Source: CAVTWH01 sp963794685 (GTDB taxonomy: Bacteria > Actinomycetota > Actinomycetes > Mycobacteriales > Micromonosporaceae). From it: a stretch of DNA of 64,000 bases. The translations under genes were made by a program, and so were the position numbers. This document shows, in pieces, positions 17,069 through 24,875 of the stretch. The stretch covers positions 682,001 to 746,000 of the forward strand of contig CAWCFK010000004.1 of the NCBI GenBank assembly GCA_963794685.1, read 5' to 3'. The notes below the pieces were generated by a model. It had not been told where the DNA came from. It worked only from the letters and a program-made list of their open reading frames with translations, and did not search any database. The stretch's first letter is position 1. The number at the start of each line of letters is the position of its first letter.

Positions 17069-17083
17069 CCGAAAACTTTTCGG
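17069..17083. promoter_or_regulatory. CCGAAAACTTTTCGG palindrome
   Basis: A perfect 15-bp palindrome (central C) upstream of the lectin-glycosidase gene, preceded by GACCGAAACTG at 17047-17057. It shares the CGAAA...TTTCG core with the xylanase sites. The region 16849-17475 (627 nt) contains these sites, a promoter and no convincing gene. Confidence 0.6.
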
Positions 17084-17133
17084 CAGAGCAGTGGCGCGCG
17101 CTGTATGACCGCGTTCTGCATCGATAAACGCGA

Positions 17134-17180
17134 CCGAAATCCTTTTCGGCACTGTAGTGACGAGGTTTCTGGCGTGTCAA
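17134..17180 (-). promoter_or_regulatory. Promoter with overlapping CCGAAA-TTTCGG operator
   Basis: The minus strand has TTGACA (17180-17175), 18 nt, and TACAGT (17156-17151), a good vegetative-type promoter. Immediately downstream is CCGAAA-tcct-TTTCGG (17134-17149), which would cover the transcription start. A repressor bound there would block the glycosidase gene. The arrangement parallels the xylanase site. Confidence 0.65.
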
Positions 17181-17475
17181 GCACCGAACTCCAACAACCA
17201 CCCGGCCAGATCTCGACCGGAAAGTGTTATGCGTCAAGGGGTCGCGGGGTCGCCGTGAGACTTTCAGCAGCCCGGCTGTGGCAGTTGTCCTGGGGACGGG
17301 CTCGTTGCCCGAGCCACGGCGTCCCGGACCCCACGGGACCGCCCGATGCTCGCCGTGCGCTGGCGGGCCAGGAGCAGGTTAGACGTCGCGCGAACGGGCA
17401 CGCTCGATGCGCACAGACGTTGCGACGGGTTCACTGGCAACGCCATGATCCGTCGAGAGTGGCAGGGCCGAGCGG

Positions 17476-17766
17476 GTGGGTACTTGGGACGATGGGCCGT
17501 TCGGCAACGACAGTGCAGCTGACTGGTGCGGCGACCTTCACGACGCCGACCCGTCCGAGCGGGCCGGGATGGTGCGGGCGGCCTTGAGGACAGCGGCAGA
17601 CAACAATGGGTACCTGGACTATGAGGTAGCCGCCGAGGCTGTCGCCGCAGCGGCGATTGTTGCGTCTCCGATGCCCGGTGGAACGCCGATCACCTCGCCC
17701 TATGCGCCGGCCTTCTGCCCGCCGGTGAGACCTTCGAACCTGCCGACGACTTGCCGCAGCTGGCGG
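17476..17766 (+). pseudogene. DUF4259 gene, frameshifted and truncated by rearrangement
   Basis: Begins with the family signature MGTWDDGPFGND and continues as a DUF4259 protein for about 75 residues. Near 17705-17711 one base seems missing: the next frame continues the family sequence (AGLLPAGETFEPADDLPQL). Homology stops at 17767, where a 103-bp block duplicated at 22322-22424 begins. The 150-residue open frame to 17928 reads antisense through the sigma gene and is not real. Function of DUF4259 is unknown. Confidence 0.7.
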
Positions 17767-17869
17767 TCATATCCAGACGACGAAGGAGCACCGGCTCAGG
17801 GGACAGTGGGGTCAGAACTTTTCGAGGCGTCGGCTGAGGAATCGGCGTTCCGGTGTGGAGGTGGCAAGT
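17767..17869. repeat. Inverted duplicate block A (left), 103 bp
   Basis: Identical base for base to the reverse complement of 22322-22424. It covers the last 19 codons of the ECF sigma gene and 45 nt beyond its stop, ending in TCAT, the complement of the ATGA at the yceI-like start. A second inverted block pairs 18012-18164 with 22168-22320 (153 bp). In the right-hand copy the 142 nt between the blocks are replaced by one base. Confidence 0.92.
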
Positions 17870-18975
17870 TTGAGCGCCCGGCGGTAGGCCGTGCGGGCCT
17901 CGTCGTCGCGGCCGAGACGGCGCAGTAGCTGGCCGCGGGTGGAGTGGAAGTACAGGTAGCCGTCGAGGTCGAGACGGTCGACCACGGCCAGGGCCGCCAT
18001 GGGATCGCCAGCCTGGGCGATCGCGACCGCGCGGTTGAGTTCCACCACTGGCGAGCCGGTCAGGTCGACGAGCCGCCGGTACAGCTCGGCGATCTGTGGC
18101 CAGTCGATGCGCTCCCGGGTTTGCAGTGACGCGATCATGGCCTGGATGACGTAGGCACCACGGCCGCCCAGCGCGATCGCCCGGTCGAGCACCGCCCGTC
18201 CTCGCGCGAGTTGCGCGCGGTCCCAGAGGGTGCGGTCCTGTTCGTCGAGCAGCACGAGGTCGTCGCCGGAGAATCGAGCTCGCCGACGGGCATGGTGGGT
18301 CAGCATGAGCGCGAGCAGACCGTGTGCCTCCGGTTCGTCGGGCATCAGAGCGGTGAGCACCTGCCCGAGGCGGATGGCTTCGACGTCGAGGTCGATCCGG
18401 CCGCTGTAGCCCTCGTTGTAGATCAGGTAGATCACCGCCAGGACGGCGTCGATGCGGTCGGGGAGCCGGTGTGCGTCGGGGACCGCGAACGGAATCCCGG
18501 TGGCCTTGATCTTGGTTTTGGCACGGGTCAGGCGGCGCTTCATGGTCTCTTCCGAGACGAGGAACGCCCGGGCGATCTCGGCCGTCTCGAGGCCACCGAG
18601 GGCCCGTAGGGTGAGCGCCACCTGCCCGTCCAGCGGCAGCGCGGGATGGCAGCAGGTGAAGATCAGCTCGAGCCGTTCGTCCTTGATCACGGCGTCGTCG
18701 AACTCGTCCATGGTGGCCTCCGGCTCCGGCAGCAGGTGGATCTTCGCGGCCAGGGTGCGTTCCCGGCGGATCCGGTCGATCGCCCGGTTGCGGGCAGTCG
18801 TAACCAGCCAAGCACCCGGATTGGTCGGCACGCCCGACGTGGCCCAGCGTTCCGCCGCGGTCGTGAACGCCTCCTGCGCCGCTTCCTCGGCCCTGTCAAA
18901 GTCACCGAGGTAGCCGACGAGGGAGGCCAGCACCCGGCCCCACTCGTCCCGGAAGACGTCTTCGAGCGTGGTCAG
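17812..18975 (-). CDS. ECF sigma factor with TPR-like C-terminal extension (ECF42/SigJ-like, DUF6596)
   Basis: About 387 aa. Sigma region 2 (about 5-70, TLEDVFRDEWGRVLASLVGYLGDFDRAEEAAQEAF, then NPGAWLVTTARNRAIDRIRRE) and region 4 (about 110-165, LTLRALGGLETAEIARAFLVSEETMKRRLTRAKTKI) are followed by a roughly 200-residue helical extension (ALMPDEPEAHGLLALML, ARGRAVLDRAI, RLGRDDEARTAYRRAL) typical of this group, which are partnered by YciI/DGPF proteins rather than anti-sigma factors. The preceding gene is such a protein. No ATG/GTG/TTG fits the family N-terminus; the best start is a CTG at 18973-18975 overlapping the YciI stop (CTGA). The next in-frame GTG would remove part of region 2. Confidence 0.85.
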   Translation of the reverse strand: MTTLEDVFRDEWGRVLASLVGYLGDFDRAEEAAQEAFTTAAERWATSGVPTNPGAWLVTTARNRAIDRIRRERTLAAKIHLLPEPEATMDEFDDAVIKDERLELIFTCCHPALPLDGQVALTLRALGGLETAEIARAFLVSEETMKRRLTRAKTKIKATGIPFAVPDAHRLPDRIDAVLAVIYLIYNEGYSGRIDLDVEAIRLGQVLTALMPDEPEAHGLLALMLTHHARRRARFSGDDLVLLDEQDRTLWDRAQLARGRAVLDRAIALGGRGAYVIQAMIASLQTRERIDWPQIAELYRRLVDLTGSPVVELNRAVAIAQAGDPMAALAVVDRLDLDGYLYFHSTRGQLLRRLGRDDEARTAYRRALKLATSTPERRFLSRRLEKF

Positions 18976-19310
18976 CGTCGCACCACCGGCCGGACCTCGA
19001 CGGTGCCGCCGAGCCGGGCCGCCGGGATGCGCGCCGCCAGGTCGATCGCGTCGTCCAGGTTGGCCGCCTCGATCAGGCATAGGCCGCCGAGTACCTCCTT
19101 CGTGTCGGCGAACGGGCCGTCGATCATCAACGTCCGGCCGTCGACCACGCGCACGGAGGTTGCGGTCTCGACCGGCTCCAGTTGCGCAGCTTGGATGCAC
19201 CTGGGGTCGTCCAGTAGTGCCAGGTACTCGGCGGCCGCTGCTTCACGTTCGGACTCGGACAGCACTTTGTCGTAACCGGGCTCGGCGTAGATCACCAAGG
19301 CGAATTGCAT
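18972..19310 (-). CDS. YciI/DGPF-domain protein
   Basis: 112 aa from the ATG at 19308-19310, set by AGGAGG 5 nt upstream; the GTG six bases earlier would leave no spacing. A single YCII/DGPF domain (MQFALVIYAEPGYDKV ... LMIDGPFADTKEVLGGLCLIEAANLDDAIDLAARIP), including the DGPF motif (about 64-67). YciI-like proteins form dimeric ferredoxin-like folds and accompany ECF42 sigma factors, whose activity they are thought to influence. The stop overlaps the downstream sigma start, consistent with coupled translation. Confidence 0.85.
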   Translation of the reverse strand: MQFALVIYAEPGYDKVLSESEREAAAAEYLALLDDPRCIQAAQLEPVETATSVRVVDGRTLMIDGPFADTKEVLGGLCLIEAANLDDAIDLAARIPAARLGGTVEVRPVVRR

Positions 19311-19381
19311 GGCCACCTCCTGGGCAATGGAATCTCATCGACATGACGAACCAGAAACAGTGCACGGGAGACCGGCCGCCT

Positions 19382-20389
19382 TCACAACTGTTGCACTGCT
19401 GAGAGCCGGCCTCGGAGGAACTCGACGATCGCGGCCCGGGCAGGCTTCGCTTGCGGCACCACGCCCGGCATGCTGAGGAACGCGTGCGTTGCTCCGGAAA
19501 ATTCGGTCATGCGGGCGGGTGTCCCGGCCTGCCGCAAGCGCTCGGCGTACCTGCGGCCGTGGTCGGCCAGCGGATCGAACGTTGGTACCACGACCAGTGC
19601 TGGGGCCAGCCCGGTCAAGTCCATGGCCTGCAGGGGCGACACCGGCCGAGGATCGGCTCCCGGCGGAACTGCGAGACGGGCGAACAGCTGCATCTGCGCC
19701 GTCGTCAGGGTCGGACTGTCGGCGTACTGAGTGATCGAATCGTGGTCGTACATCGTTGACGTCAGGTCCACGCAGGGATTGACCAGCACCTGCGCCCGCA
19801 GTGCCAGGCCGGCCTGCCTGGCCCGGATCGCGGCCAGTGCACTGATCGCTGCGCCGGTGCTCTCACCGAAGACAGCAGCCCGGGTGGCGTCGACGCCCCA
19901 CTGCGTGGCGTGCTGAATGACGTACTCGAGCACGTCCCAGCCGTCGTCGGCCGCCGCCGACAGCGGAACCCCGGGCGCGAGTAGGCGGTGCTCGACCGAG
20001 ACGACCACCGCTGGCAGGTGGGCGGCGAGGTGGCTGTTCACCCAGTCGCTCTGTACGGCGGTGCCCACGAACCCGCCGCCGTGGACGTGGAGTACCAATG
20101 GCAGGGCTACACGGTTGCCGGCCGCGCCGCTGCGCGTCGGTGACGGCCGGTGCACCCGGACACGGAGCCGACGGCCCGGCAGTGTCACCTCCTGCCATTG
20201 GATCGCTGCCCCGCGGTCCCGAAACCCGGTGACCAGGCGCGCCAGTCGGGAGGCCCGCTTACGGTTCTCCGCCTCGCTGAAGGCGGCCAGCTTCTCGTCC
20301 GTCATCGCCGACCAGTTCGGCTCCTTTCCCACCGCGTGCAAGAGCCGGATGCCCAGCGGCGGACGTTGCGTGTTGGTGATGTTGTTCAT
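19382..20389 (-). CDS. HSL-family (family IV) esterase/lipase
   Basis: 335 aa, no signal peptide, cytoplasmic. Alpha/beta-hydrolase with the oxyanion-hole motif HGGG (103-106), nucleophile Ser177 in GESTG, Asp272 in PTFDPLAD and His302 in GATHAF. These define the hormone-sensitive-lipase branch, which hydrolyses short acyl esters; the natural substrate is unknown. Its ATG overlaps the stop of the MFS gene (ATGA) and has AAGGAGG upstream inside that gene, so exporter and esterase are translationally coupled. This may be a resistance or detoxification unit (inferred). Confidence 0.85.
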   Translation of the reverse strand: MNNITNTQRPPLGIRLLHAVGKEPNWSAMTDEKLAAFSEAENRKRASRLARLVTGFRDRGAAIQWQEVTLPGRRLRVRVHRPSPTRSGAAGNRVALPLVLHVHGGGFVGTAVQSDWVNSHLAAHLPAVVVSVEHRLLAPGVPLSAAADDGWDVLEYVIQHATQWGVDATRAAVFGESTGAAISALAAIRARQAGLALRAQVLVNPCVDLTSTMYDHDSITQYADSPTLTTAQMQLFARLAVPPGADPRPVSPLQAMDLTGLAPALVVVPTFDPLADHGRRYAERLRQAGTPARMTEFSGATHAFLSMPGVVPQAKPARAAIVEFLRGRLSAVQQL

Positions 20390-21903
20390 CGTTCCTCCTT
20401 AACCAAGGCAGTGTCAGTGGCGATAACCAGGGCTGTGTCAGTGGCGATCTCGGGCTTGATCACGATCGGTTCGGCGTCGTGCTCGCCCCGGCTGTTGCGC
20501 GTACGGAGCCCGAACGCCGTCGCGGCGATGATGAGCAGCCCGCCGGCGAGCAGCGCCCGCTGGAATCCTGACGTTATGGCGTGGGCAGGCATGTCGTGCC
20601 GGTCGAGCAGGTGGTTGGTGCGGGCGGTCGCGATCGCCGATAGCACGGCCAGGCCGAGCGCTCCGCCGAGCTGCTGGGCTGCGTTGAGTAACGCCGCCGC
20701 CAGGCCCGCCTTGTCCGCCGGCACGCCGGCATTGCCGGCGGTGGTGATTGCGGCGAACGCTCCGACGACACCCGCCCCAACGACCAGTAGACCGGGCAGT
20801 ACATCCCGTAGATAGCTACCTGAGACCGGGATGCGGGAAAGGTAGACCAGGCCGCTGCCAGTAATGATCAGCCCTACGACCAGAACGGGACGAGTGCCGA
20901 TCCTTGTGATCAGCCGGGTAGCGATCCCCGCGGACAGTGCGCCCACGAGGGTGAGTGGCAGGTACGCCGACCCGGCCTGAATCGGGGAGAACCCAAGGAC
21001 GGTCTGCATGTACAGCGTCAGGAAGAAGAACATCGTTCCGAAGCCGGCGATCGCGAGCAGGCTTGTCACATCGGCCGCGCCCAAGCCGGGGATACGGAAA
21101 ACCCCGAGCGGGATGAGTGGATTCTTGACGACCGATTCGGTGATCACAAAGGCGGCGAGCAGCGCGACAGCGCCGGCCAGTTCCCAGATCGTGGTGGTCG
21201 AACCCCAGCCATGGTCGGGCGCGTTCACCAGGGCGTAGACCAGCAGCAGCATCCCGCCGGTCACCAGTGCACTGCCGAGCACGTCGAATTTCGCCAGCGA
21301 GGTCAATGACGGTCGCTCGTTGGGCAGCAGCGTGAGCACGCCGATGAGTAGCAGCGCGGCGATGGGCGGGTTTACGAACAGCACCCACCGCCAGCCGGGA
21401 CCCTCGGTGAGCACGCCTCCAAGGAACACGCCGGCGGCGGAAGACAGGGCCGCGGCGCCGGCCCAGGCACCGACGGCCTTCGGGCGGTCCGTCCCGGAAC
21501 TGAACAGCGTGGTCAGCAGCGACAGCGCCGCCGGCATCATCATCGCGGCGCCGAAGCCCTGGGCGATCCGGGAGCCGACGAGTGCGGCGGAGTTGCCGGC
21601 GAACCCGCCGGTCAGTGAGGAGATCGCGAACAACGTCGTGCCCGCAATCAGAACCCGGCGTCTACCAAGCAGGTCTGCCATCCGCCCACCGAGCAGCATG
21701 AACCCGCCGTAGGTCAGCAGGTAGCCGCTGAGCACCCACTGCAGGTTTTGCATCGAGAAGTGCAGGTCATTGCTGATATCGGGCAGCGCGATGTTGACGA
21801 TCGAGGAGTCGGCGAAATCGAGGAATCCGATCGCGGTCAGCAGTGCGAGGGTGAGCTTGCCCCGCCCGGTGGCAAGGAAGGAGGTTGTTGAGGTTGCGGT
21901 CAC
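20386..21903 (-). CDS. DHA2-type MFS drug:proton antiporter (14 TM)
   Basis: 505 aa from the GTG at 21901-21903, which has GGAAGG 8 nt upstream; the open frame extends further with low-complexity Arg-rich sequence. The DHA2 signature is clear: helix 1 LTAIGFLDFADSSIVNIALPDI (motif D1), the helix 2-3 loop GGRMADLLGRRRVL (motif A), motif C-like GPGWRWVLFVNPPIAALL, and about 14 helices. Such proteins export drugs or metabolites using the proton gradient. The C-terminus has a tandem IATDTALV repeat (24-bp DNA repeat, 20401-20448). It forms an operon with the downstream esterase. The 264 nt upstream (21904-22167) show no gene. Confidence 0.88.
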   Translation of the reverse strand: MTATSTTSFLATGRGKLTLALLTAIGFLDFADSSIVNIALPDISNDLHFSMQNLQWVLSGYLLTYGGFMLLGGRMADLLGRRRVLIAGTTLFAISSLTGGFAGNSAALVGSRIAQGFGAAMMMPAALSLLTTLFSSGTDRPKAVGAWAGAAALSSAAGVFLGGVLTEGPGWRWVLFVNPPIAALLLIGVLTLLPNERPSLTSLAKFDVLGSALVTGGMLLLVYALVNAPDHGWGSTTTIWELAGAVALLAAFVITESVVKNPLIPLGVFRIPGLGAADVTSLLAIAGFGTMFFFLTLYMQTVLGFSPIQAGSAYLPLTLVGALSAGIATRLITRIGTRPVLVVGLIITGSGLVYLSRIPVSGSYLRDVLPGLLVVGAGVVGAFAAITTAGNAGVPADKAGLAAALLNAAQQLGGALGLAVLSAIATARTNHLLDRHDMPAHAITSGFQRALLAGGLLIIAATAFGLRTRNSRGEHDAEPIVIKPEIATDTALVIATDTALVKEER

Positions 21904-22167
21904 GGGTGCGACCTTCCGGGTTCGGCGTCGATGCATTGGTACGACGAACCGGTCGGGCGTTTGGGGACAGGCAGCCCCGAGTTGATTTCGGCACGACACC
22001 TGTGTGGCTCAGCCGGCTGAATGCGGGAAACATGTCCTCGTTCTGACGTGGTGGGGGATCGATTCGTGGTGACTGCGGTGTAGGGCGGCGTCGTGGCCGT
22101 GGCCGGTAAGGGCTTCCTCGACGCTGCGTCACCCGCCGGCGGCACGGCGGTGAACCCAGCGGTCATC

Positions 22168-22379
22168 GCCGTGGTGCCTACGTCATCCAGGCCATGATCG
22201 CGTCACTGCAAACCCGGGAGCGCATCGACTGGCCACAGATCGCCGAGCTGTACCGGCGGCTCGTCGACCTGACCGGCTCGCCAGTGGTGGAACTCAACCG
22301 CGCGGTCGCGATCGCCCAGGTACTTGCCACCTCCACACCGGAACGCCGATTCCTCAGCCGACGCCTCGAAAAGTTCTGA
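22168..22379 (+). pseudogene. Remnant 3' end of the ECF sigma gene (inverted duplicate with in-frame deletion)
   Basis: Sense-strand copy of the end of the sigma gene at 17812-18975. Bases 22168-22320 match the reverse complement of 18012-18164 and 22322-22379 match the end of block A, so a net 141 nt (47 codons) is missing, in frame. It reads MIASLQTRERIDWPQIAELY ... VAIAQ joined to LATSTPERRF, and ends in LEKF-stop. It lacks sigma regions 2 and 4 and cannot work as a sigma factor. Identity appears complete, so the event is recent. Confidence 0.9.
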
Positions 22380-22424
22380 CCCCACTGTCCCCTGAGCCGG
22401 TGCTCCTTCGTCGTCTGGATATGA
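22322..22424. repeat. Inverted duplicate block A (right), 103 bp
   Basis: Reverse complement of 17767-17869, without visible mismatch. It ends exactly at the ATGA of the yceI-like gene start, so the left-hand copy carries a foreign fragment of this gene's 5' boundary. This suggests that the sigma gene originally lay directly upstream of the yceI-like gene. Confidence 0.92.
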
Positions 22425-22978
22425 ACAACAACTCCGGTGACGCTGTCGCCGCGACCTCGGGCTACACGTCCGGCACGTGGAAGGTCGACCCGGCACACTC
22501 CGACATCGCCTTCTCCGTCCGCCAACTTCTGATCACCACCGTCAGCGGCCGATTCACCCGCTACGACGTCACCATCGTTACCGGCGAGGACCCGCTCGAC
22601 TCGTCGGTTGACGCGACCATCGAGCTCGCGTCCCTTGACACAGGCAACGAGAAGCGTGACGAGCACATCCGGTCCGCCACCTTCCTCGATGTCGCCAAGC
22701 ACCCGACAGCCAGCTACCGCTCCACCGGCATTCGCCGGGTCGGCCAGGGCTGGGTCATCGACGGTGACCTGACGTTGCACGGCATCACCCGGAGTGTGCC
22801 GATCGATGTCGCGGTGACCGGGTTCGGCCCTGGGCCGAACGGTGGTCGACAGGCCGGTTTCTCCGCGACCGCGCAAGTCAATCGCGGCGAGTTCGGCATC
22901 GATCGATGGACGGGTGGCGGCCTGGTGGTCAGCGACGACATCCCGATCAGCTTGGAGATCCGTGCCATCCGGCGCTGA
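22421..22978 (+). CDS. YceI-family protein (polyisoprenoid-binding-like lipocalin fold)
   Basis: 185 aa from the ATG at 22421; a GTG at 22400 is in frame but also lacks a ribosome site. YceI domain about 14-183: GTWKVDPAHSDIAFSVRQL, VDATIELASLDTGNEKRDEHIRS, FLDVAKHPTASYRST, GDLTLHGITRSVPIDVAV. There is no signal peptide, unlike E. coli YceI, so it is cytoplasmic. Members bind amphiphilic lipids in a lipocalin-like barrel; the cellular role in actinobacteria is unclear. It heads a run of damaged stress-type genes. The sequence before its start lies in the duplicated block. Confidence 0.85.
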   Translation: MNNNSGDAVAATSGYTSGTWKVDPAHSDIAFSVRQLLITTVSGRFTRYDVTIVTGEDPLDSSVDATIELASLDTGNEKRDEHIRSATFLDVAKHPTASYRSTGIRRVGQGWVIDGDLTLHGITRSVPIDVAVTGFGPGPNGGRQAGFSATAQVNRGEFGIDRWTGGGLVVSDDIPISLEIRAIRR

Positions 22979-23015
22979 CCACACGAAGGGTCACCTCCAC
23001 CCGAGGAGCAATCCC

Positions 23016-23519
23016 GTGTCCGCAGCACAGCTAGGCCGCAACAAGGCGACACTCAGCCGCCTTCACAACGCCCTCAACCGCGGCGATGAAGAGCTCATCT
23101 CCACCACGATCGACGAAGTCTTCGACCCGGACGTGCACATCGGCACCCCGCTGCCGATCGACGCGACCGGCGCGCAAGCGCTGAAGCAGGTGTGGACGAC
23201 CCTGCTTCGGGCGTATCCCGACCTACACGTCACCGACCAAGATCCCGAAAGGACAGCACCATCATGGACGCCCGCCTCAACCTCTACCGGCTTCACCGAA
23301 GCCGAACGCGCCGCCCTCGAACTCACCGAGCAGGGCACCCGGATCGCCGACGCGGCCGGCGGCGCAACCGATGAGGTTTGGGCGAAGGCCACCGAGCACT
23401 ACGACGAGGAACAGCTCGGCGCGCTGGTCTCTCTGATCGCCGTCATCAATGCCTTCAACCAGGTGAACGTCATCACCCGCCAGCCCGCCGGCGACTACCA
23501 GCCCGGCCAGTTCCGCTAG
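23016..23519 (+). pseudogene. Chimeric remnant: SnoaL-like N-half fused to C-end of a CMD/AhpD-like gene
   Basis: The open frame encodes 167 aa (GTG with GAGGAG upstream). Residues 1-78 (SAAQLGRNKATLSRLHNAL ... LLRAYPDLHVTDQDP) are the first half of a SnoaL-like polyketide-cyclase-fold protein. The rest (from GFTEAERAALELTEQ, through VWAKATEHYDEEQLGALV and NQVNVITRQPAGDYQPGQF) is the C-terminal third of a carboxymuconolactone-decarboxylase-family protein. The original start of that second gene, MDARLNLY with AAAGGA upstream, survives out of frame at 23263. So two adjacent genes each lost internal sequence; the CMD part lacks its catalytic CxxC region. Neither fold is complete, so function is unlikely. 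Confidence 0.8.
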
Positions 23520-23559
23520 GCGGCGCCACACCGACCGACGACCTCAGCCAAGGAGACGA

Positions 23560-24189
23560 ATGATGGCCTTCAAGAACGACATGACCATGATGTACGTGTT
23601 CCATGACGCGCTCCGACGCGACCTGGACCGCATCGCACGCGTCACGGCACGAACCGACGACAACCCGAAGCACGTCCTGCGCACCGCAGCCGGGTGGGAG
23701 ATGTTCAAGTCCTACCTGCACGTTCACCACACCACCGAGGACGAGCTGCTCTGGCCGCCACTACGCAAGTCCCTTCCGAAAGATTCGCACGCCACAGCGT
23801 TGCTCGACGCCATGGAGGCCGAGCACGCCATGATCGACCCCCTCCTCACCGCCATCGATGCTGCACTGGCCAACCGCGAGTCCGGCCCAGGGCGGCTGGG
23901 AGAACTGGCCGACGCTCTTGATATCGCGTTACGCGCGCACCTCGACCACGAGGAGAAAGACGGCCTGCCCCTCATCGACATGACAATCACCGCAGAACAG
24001 TGGCAGGCGTTCAGCGCCGGGGGCGCCAAGCTGATCTCCGGCGACGTCGCGCGGTTCATGCCATGGATGCTCGACGGCGCGGCACCGGAAGTCACCGCGT
24101 CGGTGCTCGGCCTGGCACCCCCACCGGTCCAGCAGGCCTACCGCGACCAGTGGCATCCGGGCTACGCGAACCTGAATCTGTGGGGCTAG
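23560..24189 (+). CDS. Hemerythrin-domain protein
   Basis: 209 aa (AAGGAG 4-7 nt before the tandem ATGs). A four-helix hemerythrin/HHE domain (about 15-140) with the expected di-iron ligands: His in FHDAL, HHTTEDELLWPPL (His and Glu), EAEHAMIDPLL, and HLDHEEKDGLPLI (His, His, Glu). The C-terminal 60 residues are family-specific. Such proteins bind O2 or NO or sense oxidative stress through a non-haem di-iron centre. This is the only gene of the SnoaL-CMD-hemerythrin run that looks intact. Start is at 23560 or the next codon. Confidence 0.85.
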   Translation: MMAFKNDMTMMYVFHDALRRDLDRIARVTARTDDNPKHVLRTAAGWEMFKSYLHVHHTTEDELLWPPLRKSLPKDSHATALLDAMEAEHAMIDPLLTAIDAALANRESGPGRLGELADALDIALRAHLDHEEKDGLPLIDMTITAEQWQAFSAGGAKLISGDVARFMPWMLDGAAPEVTASVLGLAPPPVQQAYRDQWHPGYANLNLWG

Positions 24190-24261
24190 CGCCGGGCTAG
24201 CGTTCGACAGCGGCGCAGGAACCCCGCGTTGCTCTGCTACGGCGATCCGACCTCGTCATAA

Positions 24262-24696
24262 CTCCACGAGGGCGATGCCGCGCCGTGCAACCTGGTGTTC
24301 ACCCGCGAGAACGGCGCCCCGCTCTGCCCGTCGTCGATCTGGGCGACATTCGTCAAGCTGGTTGAGAAGTCCGGCCTGGCCTACATGAAGCTCCACGGCC
24401 TCCGGCACATGAACATCTCCCTCCAGCTCGAAGCCGGCGTATCAGAGACAGTCATCGCCATGCGCGTCGGACACACCTCGCCGTCCCTCATCCGATCCAC
24501 TTACGGCCACCTCATCGGCACCGTAGGCAAGCGCGCGGCCGAGGCGTCGGCGAGTCTCGTTCCCCGGCAGGCCGCCGGCGCCGACGCGTCAGGCGCGAAG
24601 GCGAATAAGGACAAGAAGAACAAGAAGGCGAAAGCGCTCCGGCCAACGGGGGCCGACGACGCCGAGGGGCCGTTGCCCGACGCCAACGCCGCCTGA
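24262..24696 (+). pseudogene. Tyrosine recombinase (integrase) remnant, C-terminal catalytic part only
   Basis: The frame is closed by a stop at 24259 and begins within a catalytic domain (VFTRENGAPLCPSSIWATF). The HxxR box (HGLRH), GH (VGHTSP) and the nucleophile Tyr in STYGHL remain, followed by a Lys-rich tail (KANKDKKNKKAKA). The N-terminal DNA-binding domain and the first catalytic Arg are missing, so it is inactive. It lies about 105 nt from the 3' end of tRNA-Gly, the usual position for an integrase of an element integrated in a tRNA. It marks an old integration event. Confidence 0.85.
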
Positions 24697-24801
24697 GAAG
24701 ACGAAACCAAGACCCCCAACGAACCCGACAATTGGCCGTGTTGACTGATCGAAGTCGATAGAGAAGATCGGCGGAAACGCCGGATGACCTGCCTGAACTG
24801 T

Positions 24802-24875
24802 TGGAGCGGGCGACGGGAATCGAACCCGCACAATCAGTTTGGAAGACTGAGACTCTGCCATTGAGCTACGCCCGC
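24802..24875 (-). tRNA. tRNA-Gly (TCC)
   Basis: The minus strand reads GCGGGCGTAGCTCAATGG at the 5' end, anticodon loop CTTCCAA (anticodon TCC), T-arm GGTTCGATTCC and an encoded CCA (24804-24802). The acceptor stem GCGGGCG pairs with CGCCCGC. Its 3' end faces the integrase remnant, so it is the likely attachment site of a lost element. Confidence 0.95.

Noticed and set aside
16849..17184. N-terminal extension of the lectin-glycosidase gene
   Set aside because: The extension would translate the promoter and the CCGAAA palindromes; a signal sequence and ribosome site support the ATG at 16848.
17767..22424. Insertion sequence or composite transposon bounded by the inverted copies
   Set aside because: No transposase is inside, the inverted blocks are parts of the sigma gene, and no target-site duplication is visible.
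24261..24875. Functional integrative element with attL/attR
   Set aside because: The integrase lacks its N-terminal half and no second copy of the tRNA-Gly 3' end was found in the window.
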